A DNA stretch of 34,032 bases from Roseomonas sp. (GCA_020249465.1 JADCFP010000130.1:1-34032), one strand, 5' to 3'; positions 1-8,863 are shown, counted from the stretch's first letter. Notes: generated by a model from the sequence alone, not told the origin. Numbers and translations: made by a program.

Positions 1-426
1 CGAAAAACAACAAGGTAGAGCGGGTGGCGTGAACACATGTGAACGCAACACGCTCTAGGGTTTTTGGAGTGCAGGGAAACCCCAAGGCAATGAGATTTGA
101 TGAAGGATGCAGCTGCAGAGATTTTTGCTCACGGTACCACCTGATGGCGCAGCGCAACGCCTGACAAACACGCGCCTGGAAAGACGTTTCTATGGGCACG
201 GTCAAGCCTGAGGCTGCTTGGCTGGGTTGCATCCAATGACCTGGGCGCCAATTGCCCTGAAGATATCCAATCGGCGTTGTCGTAAATCAGAACGGGATTG
301 ATGGTATGGAATGGGCGCGACCCCCAACGAATGGGGGGCACTGCCACTTCCGGGCCGCGCACAAGGAAAGAAGTCAGAAGCTGATCAATGCCGTCGCGCA
401 GCCTGCGCCAATCAGCCGCACTGCCC
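1..426. other. Gene-free left edge of the window
   Basis: I see no convincing gene in these 426 bases. The possible reading frames are short and lack a recognisable family or a good ribosome binding site. The stretch holds a terminator-like hairpin near the left end (annotated separately) and a 6-bp C/G stem at 321-337 without a T tract. It probably lies between the end of the minus-strand azlD gene and a gene left of the window. Confidence 0.6.
16..65 (+). terminator. Possible intrinsic terminator of a gene left of the window
   Basis: A 14-bp stem pairs 16-29 with 44-57 (12 of 14 pairs good, two G/A mismatches; the outer seven pairs TAGAGCG/CGCTCTA are perfect). The 14-nt loop contains the palindrome CACATGTG. 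The stem is followed by GGG and five T. The run of T on the plus strand suggests a terminator for a plus-strand gene outside the window. The long loop and mismatches keep the confidence moderate. Confidence 0.4.
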
Positions 427-753
427 CTACCCCGCCAAGAACGCCCGCAAGGCCAACATCGCCACTAGCCCAACCACCAGCGCCGGCAGCAGATTGCGCC
501 CGAAGGCCAGGCACACCGTAACCCCCACGCCAAGCCCGAATAGCCGCGCCACCAATGGCACATCGGCCAAAGCCCCGGTCGGCGCGATGATCGCCAGCAT
601 GACAAAGGCAGCGAGTGTTGCCTGCGCAATCGCCGTCGCCCAGGCAATCACGGGATGATCCCCGCCAAGCCCGCCAGCCAGCCAAACGCCCGCGCTTCTC
701 AGCAATAGACAGGCGAGTGCGGTCAGCGCCAGCGCGATATCAGCGGCCTCCAC
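427..753 (-). CDS. azlD: AzlD-family branched-chain amino acid exporter subunit
   Basis: Predicted small hydrophobic protein of 108 residues with about four membrane segments. Its place directly after azlC and its size fit the AzlD family, which together with AzlC exports branched-chain amino acids or analogues across the inner membrane. I chose the GTG at 751-753 (protein begins VEAADIALALTA), which overlaps the end of azlC by 14 bp. An ATG at 789 would add 12 residues with no homology-like character. Translation is probably coupled to azlC. The assignment rests on context and hydrophobic pattern, because AzlD sequences are weakly conserved. The substrate cannot be read from the sequence. 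Confidence 0.8.
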   Translation of the reverse strand: MEAADIALALTALACLLLRSAGVWLAGGLGGDHPVIAWATAIAQATLAAFVMLAIIAPTGALADVPLVARLFGLGVGVTVCLAFGRNLLPALVVGLVAMLALRAFLAG

Positions 754-1453
754 GCGCGCGCCCCCACAAGAAAGCAATGGTCCCGCCAATAATCCCCGCC
801 GCCAAAAGCCCCATGGAGGATGGCAGGATGAAGGTCAGCCCCGCCGCCGCCGCACCACACAGAATGGCGCAACGCGGTGCAGGCTTATTCACATCAGCCG
901 CCAGCAGCAGCGCGTAATAGAGCGGATTGACAAACAACAGCGCCGCACGCGCGTGATCATCCAACATGCCTGCGACATAAAACCCCGCCAGCGCAGCGAG
1001 CCCCGCCACCACCCAGCTTGTCAGCCCAAAGCCCAAAAACCAGGAAAGCCTGACAGAAGCTGCAATTTCGGGAAAGGCGCGCATTGCTGCCGCCCAAGGT
1101 GTCACGGCTATGAAGGGAATGGCCGGGATCAGGCGCTTGCGCTCCGCCACGCCGAAAAGCGGCGTAATTGCAATCGCCATGGGCAGGAAACGCGCATTCA
1201 CCGCAATGGCACCCATCACCGCGGGCGCGATGCCGCCGACAAAACCCGTGCTGGCAGCCTGCACCAGCACCAATTGCCCCGGCATGCCATAAATCGCCCA
1301 GCACGCCACCAAGGCCCAGCCTGGCGGCAGCCCCGCTTCGCGCACCGCCGCCCCGAAGGCTAGGAAGGTGGCTGCCATGGCAACGCCCGCTGCCCCAACC
1401 GCATCACGCGCGCCAAACAGCACCGCGCCGCGTGCGGAGGTGACGCTACTCAT
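740..1453 (-). CDS. azlC: AzlC-family branched-chain amino acid exporter, large subunit
   Basis: Predicted integral membrane protein of 237 residues. The stretch from about residue 30 to 95 carries the features typical of AzlC: an early hydrophobic helix, then GMPGQLVLVQAAS and a helix with NARFLPMAIAI. AzlC and AzlD form a two-component exporter of branched-chain amino acids (first described in Bacillus azaleucine resistance and as BrnFE in Corynebacterium). The gene starts 46 bp after the stop of the upstream helicase gene and overlaps azlD by 14 bp, so the two transporter genes are one unit, possibly read through from upstream. No regulator of the Lrp type lies next to it. Confidence 0.88.
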   Translation of the reverse strand: MSSVTSARGAVLFGARDAVGAAGVAMAATFLAFGAAVREAGLPPGWALVACWAIYGMPGQLVLVQAASTGFVGGIAPAVMGAIAVNARFLPMAIAITPLFGVAERKRLIPAIPFIAVTPWAAAMRAFPEIAASVRLSWFLGFGLTSWVVAGLAALAGFYVAGMLDDHARAALLFVNPLYYALLLAADVNKPAPRCAILCGAAAAGLTFILPSSMGLLAAGIIGGTIAFLWGRARGGR

Positions 1454-1499
1454 GATGCGGCTGAGGCGTATTGTTGCGCTGCGCTATTCCCATCATGCG

Positions 1500-4400
1500 C
1501 TAAAGCTTCACCACACCCGCACCAATCAAGCCCGCAAGCCGTGCCGCGATGGCGGGTGCCGCATTAGCATCCAACCCCAGCAGGCGATGAATGCCGGCGG
1601 CGAGTTCCGCTTCGGTCGTGGCTGGGCGCAACGCCAGAAGTTTCTCGGCGGCCGCAGCGATTTCGCGTGGCGCTACGGCGGCGGCGCGGCGCAAATGGGC
1701 GCTGGCCGCGCGGCGATCCCTCGGCGTTATCGCGGCGCCTTCGGCCAACAGAAAACCCTGTTCTTCCTTCACGCCATGCAATTGCCGCGCAAGCGCCAGG
1801 GCCTGGCGCAGCGCATCGCGCGCGGGCGCCGCCAGCGCTTCCAGCCCCCAGAGCAAGCGCACCCTTTCGCCAAGGCTTTCGGTTGTGACGGGTGATTCAA
1901 CCGCAATGATTTCTGCCAAAAGCCCGGCAAGAGTCGCGAAGGGCACATCAGCAATCGCGGTGCTTTTCGGCACTTCCGGCGCAGCTTCGCGGTAACGCTC
2001 AGCAAGGCCGGTTTCTGGCGTGGGTGCTGTGCTTTCAACAGCGCTCGCGGCAGGGGCAGCGCCGAGCAGCGCGGCGATGCGCGCGGCCTCCGCTTCCGGC
2101 CTGCCATACCAGGAAAGCGACCAGGCGCGCGCCAGTTTCCACCCCATGGCTTGCAGCGCGCTATCGCGGCCTCTTTCGCGATCACGTGCGCAACGCAGCG
2201 CCGCCCAATCGCCGGCATCGGCTTCAATGCCCAGCACGTAATTGCCGGAATCGCGCGCTGCCACATCCAAAAACAGCCCCGCCATGCCAACACGCGGCAC
2301 GGCTTCCTTGCCCGCAGCTTCTATCGCCTTGCCAATCGCGGCGGCCAAGGGCGCGGCTTGAGTTTTGGCGGCAGTCGCGCGTGCTCCATCCCCCGCAGCG
2401 GCAAAGGCAAGGAAGGTTTTGAGTGTCGCAACCCCGCGCCCAGAAGCGCGCGCCAAATCAATGTCATCCGCGCCGATCGAGGAAAACACCATGCAGCGCT
2501 TCTTGGCGCGCGTGATCAGCACATTCAGCCGGCGTTCGCCACCATCGGCAGAAAGCGGGCCGAAGCGCATGGCAAGCTTGCCATCAGCGCCACGCCCATA
2601 GCCCACCGAAATCATGATCGAATCGCGCTCGTCCCCCTGCACGTTTTCCAGGTTCTTCACAAAAAACGGCTCATCTGGATGGGATGTGAAAAACGCCTCG
2701 GTGTCGGGATTGTCGCGCCGTGCGGCTTCCACCGCGTTCAGGATGGCATCACGCTGGCGGATGGAAAACGCTGCGACCCCCAAGGTATCGCCGGGCGTCT
2801 CCCGCGTATGCGCCATCACGGCTTCCGCTACCGCGCGGGCTTCTTCCGCATTGGTGCCGGTGCCGCCCGTATCAAACCGCCCTTCAACGCGCCGCAATGA
2901 AAGCCCGAGCGCGGCAGACCGCGCTCGCGGTGATGGCAGGATGAAAAGCCGATTATCATAAAACTCCGCGTTCGATGTCGCGATCAGGCTTTCATGTCGG
3001 CTGCGATAATGCCAGCGCAGCATGGCCGATGGCAGGCCGCGCGCATTGCAAAGCCCCAAAATGCTTTCCACATCGCGCGCCGCCACAACATCGGCGGTAT
3101 CTTCAGCGGCTTCCTCCCCTTCCTCGCCAGTCATGCGCTGAAAGAAGCGCGTGGGCGGCATTTGCTTGTCATCACCCACCACCACCACCTGCCGGCAGCG
3201 CGCAATGGCACCCAAGGCATCCACCGGTTCCACCTGGCTTGCTTCATCAATCACCAGCAGATCAAAGGAAAGTCCGGGCTTCAGCCCATGCGGAGGGGCG
3301 AGGAATTGCGCCACCGAAAGCGGGCTCATCATGAAAATTGGCTTGGCTTTTTGCACCGCCTGGGAAGCGCGCAGCAGTAATTCGCGTACCGGCAAATGGC
3401 CGCGCTTTTTCTCCATCTCGCCACGCAGTACAGCCATTCCTGGTGCGCCATCGCGCACTTCCTTCACGCGCAGCGCATGGGCGTAAGCGGCTTCCGCGCG
3501 CGTCAGCGTAATGCGTGCGCGATCGGCTTCACGGAAATCCTCAACCAGCCGATCTGCCGCCGCGCCATCAAATGCCGCCAATTCCGGATGCTCCGCCATC
3601 GCAATGCGAAGCAAGCCTTCATGCAGCGCGAAGGAAAACACATCCTCGGCCGCTTCAGGCGCGACACGGCCATCGCCCAGGCGTTCCAGCAAAGGCTCCA
3701 ACCCCGCAGCCGAAGCGGCGGCACGGCGCCAACCGAGCCAGGCGTCCAAAGCTTCCGGCGCCACCGCCCAATCGCCGAGCCTTGCGGCAAGGGCCGTGAA
3801 GGAGGGCTCATCACTGCCGAAGGCGATACGCGCATCAAATTTCGTTGCCTGCTGCATTTCCTGCAAGGCATCCAACGCCGCTTGCAGCGGCGCCGCATCG
3901 GCGGGCTTGGCACCTTGCGCGAGTGCGGCCAGCGCTGCCGCACCATGGGTTTTGCGCCAGGCGAGCAAGCCAGCGAGTGGCGCGGGATCACTCGCCTCCC
4001 CTTGCCAGAGGGCCCCAAAAGCCGCGCGACCCAAAGCATCGCCCTGGCGCAAGGCGTCGCGTGCAGCCTGGCCAGTCAGCGCAGCATCCAGCGCCGGCAG
4101 CGGGTTTTCCGCATCACGCGCAATGCGTGCCGCGAGCGTTTTGGCATCACGCCGCGCGCCCGATAAAAAGCCGAAAACGCCGCCGGCTTCGGCAAGTGTG
4201 GCGCGCGCTTCCGCAATCCCCGCCACATCCAAAGCACCCGGCCAAAGCTTTGGATCAGCTTTGGCTTTTTGCAAATCGCCAAGTGCTGCCACCAAGGCTT
4301 CCAGCGGCGCCAGATCGTCCACCCAGGCTTCGTGCTTCAGCGCGGCTGCGTCATGCGCAGGTGCCGCCGCCAGGGCAGGGTTCAAGGCCAGCGCGCCCTC

Positions 4401-6014
4401 CGCTGCCTTCGGCCCGGCCTCTGCGCCCAGCGCTGCCCCCGCTGCGGCGAAGGCACGAATCCAAGCGGGCAGCCGCCCCAGCAATCGATCCGCATCGGCG
4501 GGACCGATATCGGCCATCACGCCGCGCCAGGGGCTTTGCGCGCCGCCATCCGCCGCATAACCCGCCAGCAATTTTATCGCATCGCGCCGCGCCTCGATCG
4601 CTGCCGCATCCCATGCCGCTGCATTCACGGAAAAATCCGGCGCCGCCACACCGCGTTGGCGCAAGCCAACCAGCGCGCCGATCACCTGATGCAGCGCCAT
4701 GCCCGAAGCGCCCACCTTGCCGCGCATTGCCGCCGCATGGCGATTGATCCGCCCGCGCAGCGACCCAAGGCGACGCACCACCGCATCGCGATCAGGCTTC
4801 GGCGGCATGGGCAAGGAAAGCGTTGCGCGCAATTCATCCAGCACCGCCCGCTTCGATTGCTTTTCGGAGTGCAATTCCAGGCAGGCAGCGCCAAGGCCAA
4901 TACTCTCCAGCCGACGCTTCACCACTTCCAGCGCGGCGAGTTTTTCGGCCACGAACAAAACGCTTCTGCCATCCAGCACGGCCTGCGCGATGATGTTGCT
5001 GATGGTCTGGCTTTTGCCAGTGCCGGGAGGCCCCTGGATGACAACATGCCCACCGCGCCGGACAGCTTCCGCCGCAAGCGCCTGGCTGCCATCCACATCC
5101 ATCACATGATCCAGCCGCTCCACCGGGATTTCCACATCCACATCGGCGTCATCGGCAAAAACCGGTGGGATCGAAAGTGCTTCTCCACCCACCAAAGCGC
5201 GCACCATGGGGTGATCAGCAAGGCCGGGATTTTCCTCAGGTCCAAGGTCACGCCACATCAGAAACTTGGCGAAGGAGAACAAGCCGATCGCCAACGCATC
5301 CGCATCCACGCGCCAATGCTCACGCTCCGCCACCAGCGCCGCGACAGCTTCAGCCCAGGCGGTCGGCGTATAGGCATCAGCGTCGAAATCCGGCAGCGCT
5401 GCCTTGAAATTCACCTTGAGCATTTCGCGGAGCGACAGATTTTCCGCAATATCGCCGACCGCGCCACGCAGCTTGAAATTCTGCGAAACCCCTTCGCGTT
5501 CCAAGGCCACCGGCAGCAGCGCAAGCGGCGCGCGGCGTTCGGTCTCAGGCGTTGCAGGATCGCGCCAGATCAGCGCGCCAAGTGCGAGGTAAAGCGTGGG
5601 CACACCGGTTTCTTCACGGGCCGTGCGCGCATCCTGCATGATATCGCGCAGCCGGCGCACCAGGTCAGAAGGCGGCAATTGCACGCGCAGCTTGTCATCG
5701 CGCTGATATTCTTCCCGCGCTGCATCGGCCTTTGCGTGGCCCACACCTTCTGCTTTCACCTTCACGCTCCGCGCGCGGCGCGGCTTGCCGGGCTTGGGTT
5801 CCTCAGGCGTCGCTTCGGATGCGCTGGCCGAGGCTTCAAAGCCAAAGGCGCGGCGCGCTTGCAGCGCGCCCAGCACGAAATCCGCATCCTCATCATCAAT
5901 GATCATCACGCCGCGAGACGCGCCGGGCTTCGGCAGGGATAGCAGGCGATTGCGCGTGGAAAGATCAAGCAGGCCCCGGCGGGCTTCTTCCAAGGCGGTG
6001 CGCAGATCCTTCAT
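1500..6014 (-). CDS. Large SF1 helicase with DUF4011, REase-like and DUF3320 domains
   Basis: Predicted 1504-residue DNA/RNA helicase-nuclease of the Upf1-like superfamily 1. Residues 1-55 match the DUF4011 pattern (LLDLSTRNRLLSL). Walker A GPPGTGKS lies near residue 328 and Walker B VIDEAS near 920, followed by GDDKQMPP. LNVLITRAKKR near 1165 is helicase motif VI. The roughly 590 residues between Walker A and B form an Ala-rich insertion. Residues about 1245-1310 resemble the Vsr/MTES_1575 endonuclease-like domain (VLGIEADAG, ARDRERGRDSAL, GWKLARAWSLSWY). A DUF3320-like segment follows near 1350-1410. Members of this family occur both as solitary chromosomal genes and in defence islands. Here no methylase, toxin or other defence gene is adjacent. 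The start lies 4 nt after the stop of a small membrane-protein gene, suggesting translational coupling. Cellular role unknown. Confidence 0.9.
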   Translation of the reverse strand: MKDLRTALEEARRGLLDLSTRNRLLSLPKPGASRGVMIIDDEDADFVLGALQARRAFGFEASASASEATPEEPKPGKPRRARSVKVKAEGVGHAKADAAREEYQRDDKLRVQLPPSDLVRRLRDIMQDARTAREETGVPTLYLALGALIWRDPATPETERRAPLALLPVALEREGVSQNFKLRGAVGDIAENLSLREMLKVNFKAALPDFDADAYTPTAWAEAVAALVAEREHWRVDADALAIGLFSFAKFLMWRDLGPEENPGLADHPMVRALVGGEALSIPPVFADDADVDVEIPVERLDHVMDVDGSQALAAEAVRRGGHVVIQGPPGTGKSQTISNIIAQAVLDGRSVLFVAEKLAALEVVKRRLESIGLGAACLELHSEKQSKRAVLDELRATLSLPMPPKPDRDAVVRRLGSLRGRINRHAAAMRGKVGASGMALHQVIGALVGLRQRGVAAPDFSVNAAAWDAAAIEARRDAIKLLAGYAADGGAQSPWRGVMADIGPADADRLLGRLPAWIRAFAAAGAALGAEAGPKAAEGALALNPALAAAPAHDAAALKHEAWVDDLAPLEALVAALGDLQKAKADPKLWPGALDVAGIAEARATLAEAGGVFGFLSGARRDAKTLAARIARDAENPLPALDAALTGQAARDALRQGDALGRAAFGALWQGEASDPAPLAGLLAWRKTHGAAALAALAQGAKPADAAPLQAALDALQEMQQATKFDARIAFGSDEPSFTALAARLGDWAVAPEALDAWLGWRRAAASAAGLEPLLERLGDGRVAPEAAEDVFSFALHEGLLRIAMAEHPELAAFDGAAADRLVEDFREADRARITLTRAEAAYAHALRVKEVRDGAPGMAVLRGEMEKKRGHLPVRELLLRASQAVQKAKPIFMMSPLSVAQFLAPPHGLKPGLSFDLLVIDEASQVEPVDALGAIARCRQVVVVGDDKQMPPTRFFQRMTGEEGEEAAEDTADVVAARDVESILGLCNARGLPSAMLRWHYRSRHESLIATSNAEFYDNRLFILPSPRARSAALGLSLRRVEGRFDTGGTGTNAEEARAVAEAVMAHTRETPGDTLGVAAFSIRQRDAILNAVEAARRDNPDTEAFFTSHPDEPFFVKNLENVQGDERDSIMISVGYGRGADGKLAMRFGPLSADGGERRLNVLITRAKKRCMVFSSIGADDIDLARASGRGVATLKTFLAFAAAGDGARATAAKTQAAPLAAAIGKAIEAAGKEAVPRVGMAGLFLDVAARDSGNYVLGIEADAGDWAALRCARDRERGRDSALQAMGWKLARAWSLSWYGRPEAEAARIAALLGAAPAASAVESTAPTPETGLAERYREAAPEVPKSTAIADVPFATLAGLLAEIIAVESPVTTESLGERVRLLWGLEALAAPARDALRQALALARQLHGVKEEQGFLLAEGAAITPRDRRAASAHLRRAAAVAPREIAAAAEKLLALRPATTEAELAAGIHRLLGLDANAAPAIAARLAGLIGAGVVKL

Positions 6015-6018
6015 GGGA

Positions 6019-6180
6019 TTATTTTTTCCGGAAAGCGAAGGTGAGCAGCAGCACCAGGCCGACCAGTGCCAGAATGGCCATCATGCCCTGCACAACCTCA
6101 AAATTTGGGGAAGAAGGGCTGATGAAAATGGACGCAGCCTTGGCGCCCAGCATCATCAGGGTTTGCAGAATCCATTCCAT
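6019..6180 (-). CDS. Small single-span membrane protein (53 residues)
   Basis: An intact frame of 53 codons runs from ATG at 6180 to TAA at 6019-6021. The protein begins MEWILQTLMMLGAKAAS. It has a clear transmembrane segment at about residues 32-50 (QGMMAILALVGLVLLLTFAF) and ends with the basic RKK, which by the positive-inside rule places the C-terminus in the cytoplasm. A weak purine-rich site (AAGGCG) precedes the ATG. The gene sits between the DUF1003 gene (86 bp upstream) and the helicase gene (4 nt downstream), all on the minus strand. I do not recognise the family. The position suggests co-expression with the helicase, but no function should be inferred from that alone. Confidence 0.6.
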   Translation of the reverse strand: MEWILQTLMMLGAKAASIFISPSSPNFEVVQGMMAILALVGLVLLLTFAFRKK

Positions 6181-6266
6181 CGAAGCGCCTTATCCGATCG
6201 TTGCGCGGGGCGGCCATGCCCGAAAGGCAGTCTTGCACATCCCCAGGCGCAGTCGAAGGGTGATTT

Positions 6267-6788
6267 TCAGGCCGGCGGCGGCCCTGGCAACAGCCGGTTT
6301 TCCAGGCTTTCGATCCGTTCCAGCGAGGTCTTGAGGAGCACAATCAGCTCCGCCACCTGCTGTTCGCGCAGCAGATCTATCTTTTCATGCAGCAGACTGA
6401 TTTCCGCCTCCGCCCGGATATTCACCTGATAATCCGCAATGGACCTGAGCCGATCTATATCGGCCTGACGGTTCTGGCTCATCATAATAATGGGCGCGGT
6501 ATAGGCCGCCTGGAAGGATAGCATCAGGTTCAACAGGATGAAGGGATAAGGGTCCCAGGCACCCCCGCCCAGCGTGATATTGGCCGCAAGCCAGGCCAGC
6601 AAAAGCCCCGATTGGATCAGGATGAAGCGCCAGGACCCGACAATGGCAGCGACCAGATCGGATAGTTTTTCGCCAAGGGTCAGCTCAGGCGCTGGCTCAT
6701 CCCCGCGGCGCCTTTCGCGTGCGCGGATCAGCGTGGACCTTAAATGGCTGTGGCGGCGGTGATTGGGCGCTTCGGGATGGCGGGCCAT
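6267..6788 (-). CDS. DUF1003-family inner-membrane protein
   Basis: Predicted 173-residue membrane protein of the DUF1003 family, whose function is not established. After a basic His/Arg-rich N-terminus come two membrane segments (about residues 52-72 and 82-102). The family's typical block follows: W-D-PYPFILLNLMLSFQAAYTAP, then IIMMSQNRQADIDRLRS. A C-terminal amphipathic or coiled-coil tail runs from about residue 120 to 165. I chose the ATG at 6788, preceded by GGGGAAT, because earlier in-frame starts would run back into manC. It lies 64 bp downstream of manC on the same strand and may share its transcript. The long C-terminal helix suggests self-association. Confidence 0.87.
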   Translation of the reverse strand: MARHPEAPNHRRHSHLRSTLIRARERRRGDEPAPELTLGEKLSDLVAAIVGSWRFILIQSGLLLAWLAANITLGGGAWDPYPFILLNLMLSFQAAYTAPIIMMSQNRQADIDRLRSIADYQVNIRAEAEISLLHEKIDLLREQQVAELIVLLKTSLERIESLENRLLPGPPPA

Positions 6789-6852
6789 GCGGCATTCCCC
6801 TCTGGAAAGCCCAAAGCCTGCACCAGCCCGCGCCGTTGGAACATGCGGAAAA

Positions 6853-8274
6853 TCAACTCCGCCCGTAAGTATCCTCAAACCGGACGATATCATCCTCACC
6901 GAGGTAAGACCCAGATTGCACCTCAATCAGCGTCAGCGGGATCTTGCCGGGGTTTTCCATGCGATGGATGCAGCCCAGCGGCAGATAGACGCTTTCATTC
7001 TCCCGCAGCATGATTTCTTCACCATCCCGGCGCACAATGGCGGTGCCGGAAACCACCACCCAATGCTCGGCGCGATGAAAGTGCTTTTGCAGGGAAAGCT
7101 TGGCGCCGGGGCGCACTTCGATCTTTTTCACCTGGAAGCGGTCGCCCATGATCAGGCCCTCATAATGGCCCCAGGGGCGATAGGCGCGGCGATGTTCGGT
7201 CGCTTCCTTGGCGCCGCGCGCCTTCAGCCTATCCACCAGCTTTTTCACATCCTGCGCATGGTCGCGATGCATCGCGAGCACGGCATCATCCGTCACCACC
7301 ACCACGGCATCTTGCAGCCCGATTACGCCGGTCAGGATGCTTTCACTGCGTACATAGCAATTCTTCGTATCCACCAATTCCACCGGCCCATGCGTTGCAT
7401 TGCCGGCAGCATCCTTTGGTTGAATCTCCCACAGCGCGGCCCAGGAACCGATATCGGACCAGCCAATGGCAGCCGGCACCACGGCGGCTTTTTGCGTGCG
7501 CTCCATCACTGCATAATCAATGCTGATGGCAGGCGTGGCAGCGAAGGCGCCAGCTTCAAGGCGAATGAAATCGCCATCGCGCGCGGCATCGGCAACGGCG
7601 GCACGCACGCCCTTCAGCACATCCGGCGCATGGGCTTCCAGCTCGGCCAGCATGCTCGCGGCGGTCGCGACAAACATGCCGGAATTCCACAAATGCCGAC
7701 CGGTTTTCAGAAACTCCGCCGCGTGCGCCGAAGCGGGCTTTTCCACAAAGCGCGCAATGCGCTTGACGCCTTCACCGCCGGGCAGGGCATCGCCTGTTTC
7801 GATATAGCCATAGCCGGTCTCGGGCGCGGTGGGCTGCATGCCGAAGGTGACAATCGCTCCTGCCTGCGCCGCCGCGGCAGCCTTGGCAAGAGCCGCTTGC
7901 AGCGCCGCCACATCGCCAATCGCCGCATCAGCGGCCATGAACCACAGCACTGCGCCCGGCGCGGTTTCCTCGGCGAGCAATGCGGCAGCGGCAATGGCTG
8001 GGGCGCTATTTCGGCCGACCGGTTCCAGCACAATGGAAGCCCCTTTGTCGCGCAATTGCTCGGCCACCAGAAAGCGATGCGCTTCATTGCAAACAACCAT
8101 CGGCGGCAGGAAGCCAGCGCCAGCACCCCGCGCGGCGGTTTCCGCCAGCATGGTTTTATCTGAAGCCAGCGGCCAAAATTGCTTCGGGTAGCTTTCGCGC
8201 GACAGCGGCCAGAGTCGCGTACCGGTACCACCGGACAGGATCACGGGCAGGATCTGGGGGGGATTGGTGTTCAT
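6853..8274 (-). CDS. manC: Mannose-1-phosphate guanylyltransferase / mannose-6-phosphate isomerase
   Basis: Predicted bifunctional type II enzyme of 473 residues that makes GDP-mannose for exopolysaccharide or lipopolysaccharide. The N-terminal nucleotidyltransferase shows GGTGTRLWPLSR at residues 15-26 and the family's VEKP (in RFVEKPASAHA). The C-terminal cupin isomerase domain begins near residue 360 with RPWGHYEGL and carries the metal-binding QKHFHRAEHW and the substrate-site PLGCIHRMENP. Length is normal for the ManC/CpsB/AlgA family. The ATG at 8274 is preceded by GGAGAAAT at good spacing. It is the first gene of a minus-strand run and is divergent from the thioesterase gene. No sugar transferase or capsule genes are adjacent, so it may serve dispersed polysaccharide loci. 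Confidence 0.95.
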   Translation of the reverse strand: MNTNPPQILPVILSGGTGTRLWPLSRESYPKQFWPLASDKTMLAETAARGAGAGFLPPMVVCNEAHRFLVAEQLRDKGASIVLEPVGRNSAPAIAAAALLAEETAPGAVLWFMAADAAIGDVAALQAALAKAAAAAQAGAIVTFGMQPTAPETGYGYIETGDALPGGEGVKRIARFVEKPASAHAAEFLKTGRHLWNSGMFVATAASMLAELEAHAPDVLKGVRAAVADAARDGDFIRLEAGAFAATPAISIDYAVMERTQKAAVVPAAIGWSDIGSWAALWEIQPKDAAGNATHGPVELVDTKNCYVRSESILTGVIGLQDAVVVVTDDAVLAMHRDHAQDVKKLVDRLKARGAKEATEHRRAYRPWGHYEGLIMGDRFQVKKIEVRPGAKLSLQKHFHRAEHWVVVSGTAIVRRDGEEIMLRENESVYLPLGCIHRMENPGKIPLTLIEVQSGSYLGEDDIVRFEDTYGRS

Positions 8275-8286
8275 GGGTAAAGATTT

Positions 8287-8298
8287 CTCCGAACGGAG
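8287..8298. promoter_or_regulatory. Dyad covering the manC ribosome binding site
   Basis: The 12-base sequence CTCCGAACGGAG is an inverted repeat of two 5-bp arms separated by AA. One arm contains the GGAG of the manC ribosome binding site on the minus strand. The 2-nt gap is too tight for a stable RNA hairpin, so a protein-binding operator is the more likely meaning if it is functional. It could also be chance. Confidence 0.25.
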
Positions 8299-8301
8299 CT
8301 G

Positions 8302-8330
8302 CCAATAGAAGGAATTCAGGGCAAAGCCAA
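8302..8330 (-). promoter_or_regulatory. Possible sigma-70-like promoter for manC
   Basis: Read on the minus strand there is TTGGCT (8325-8330), a 17-nt spacer and TATTGG (8302-8307). The match to TTGACA/TATAAT is only 7 of 12, but the spacing and the distance to the manC start are right. This is a weak prediction. Confidence 0.3.
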
Positions 8331-8410
8331 GACAAAGCAGGGCCGGGCGTTTGCCTTCGCAGGCTTCCGGTATAGGGTCCACCCCCATCACGCCTGAAAG
8401 TCGCCCTGCC

Positions 8411-8857
8411 TTGGATCAGCCTACCCTGCCCGCCATCCCGGAAGGCTTCGTGCCGCGCCCTGCCGGGGGGCCGTTTCTTGAGCCCATCGGCCCTATCATG
8501 ATCCGGCGCGACCACGGGCCGCTCGCCTTCGGGCTGCGGATCGAAAAGCGCCATTGCAACAGCAAGGACATGGCCCATGGCGGCATGTTGGCGACCTTCG
8601 CCGACCTGGCACTTGGCATAGGCGGCTTCAACCTGGCTGGGGTGACCGGGTTCTTCACCACCATCAGCCTGAATTCGGATTATCTGGCCCCAGCCCTGCT
8701 TGGCACCTGGCTGCAATGTGAGCCCGTGCTGCTACGCCGCACCCGCACCCTGGTATTTGCGCAAGGTGTCTGCACCGCCGATGGCAAGCCGGTTTTGCGC
8801 GCGAGTGGCGTCTTCGCCCTGCCGCGGGAGGCCGCGCCGCAGCCCCCCGGCGGCTAA
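8411..8857 (+). CDS. PaaI-family hotdog thioesterase
   Basis: Predicted acyl-CoA thioesterase-like protein of about 148 residues with a single hotdog fold. The key motif is HGGMLATFAD, the family's HGG...D catalytic helix, preceded by the substrate-loop sequence KRHCNSKDMA. The following FFTTISLNSDYLAPALLGTWL is the usual central strand region. The start is uncertain: no ATG lies in the right place. I use the TTG at 8411 (then DQPTLPAIPEGF). A TTG at 8351 would add 20 residues. The gene is divergent from manC and convergent with the next gene at a 6-bp gap. The CoA substrate is unknown; PaaI-type enzymes often remove dead-end acyl-CoA products. Confidence 0.85.
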   Translation: MDQPTLPAIPEGFVPRPAGGPFLEPIGPIMIRRDHGPLAFGLRIEKRHCNSKDMAHGGMLATFADLALGIGGFNLAGVTGFFTTISLNSDYLAPALLGTWLQCEPVLLRRTRTLVFAQGVCTADGKPVLRASGVFALPREAAPQPPGG

Positions 8858-8863
8858 AAGAGA

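Noticed and set aside
321-337. CCCCCA/TGGGGG stem as an azlD terminator
   Set aside because: Only six pairs and no T tract on either strand, about 90 bp after the stop.
129-362. 77-codon minus-strand frame near the left edge
   Set aside because: No ribosome binding site, no recognised family and an irregular composition. It might be a decayed remnant but nothing supports that.
4269-5942. 557-codon open frame on the plus strand inside the helicase gene
   Set aside because: It is antisense to a gene with clear helicase motifs; its translation is rich in His, Arg, Gln and Cys without family motifs. Such frames are common opposite GC-rich genes.
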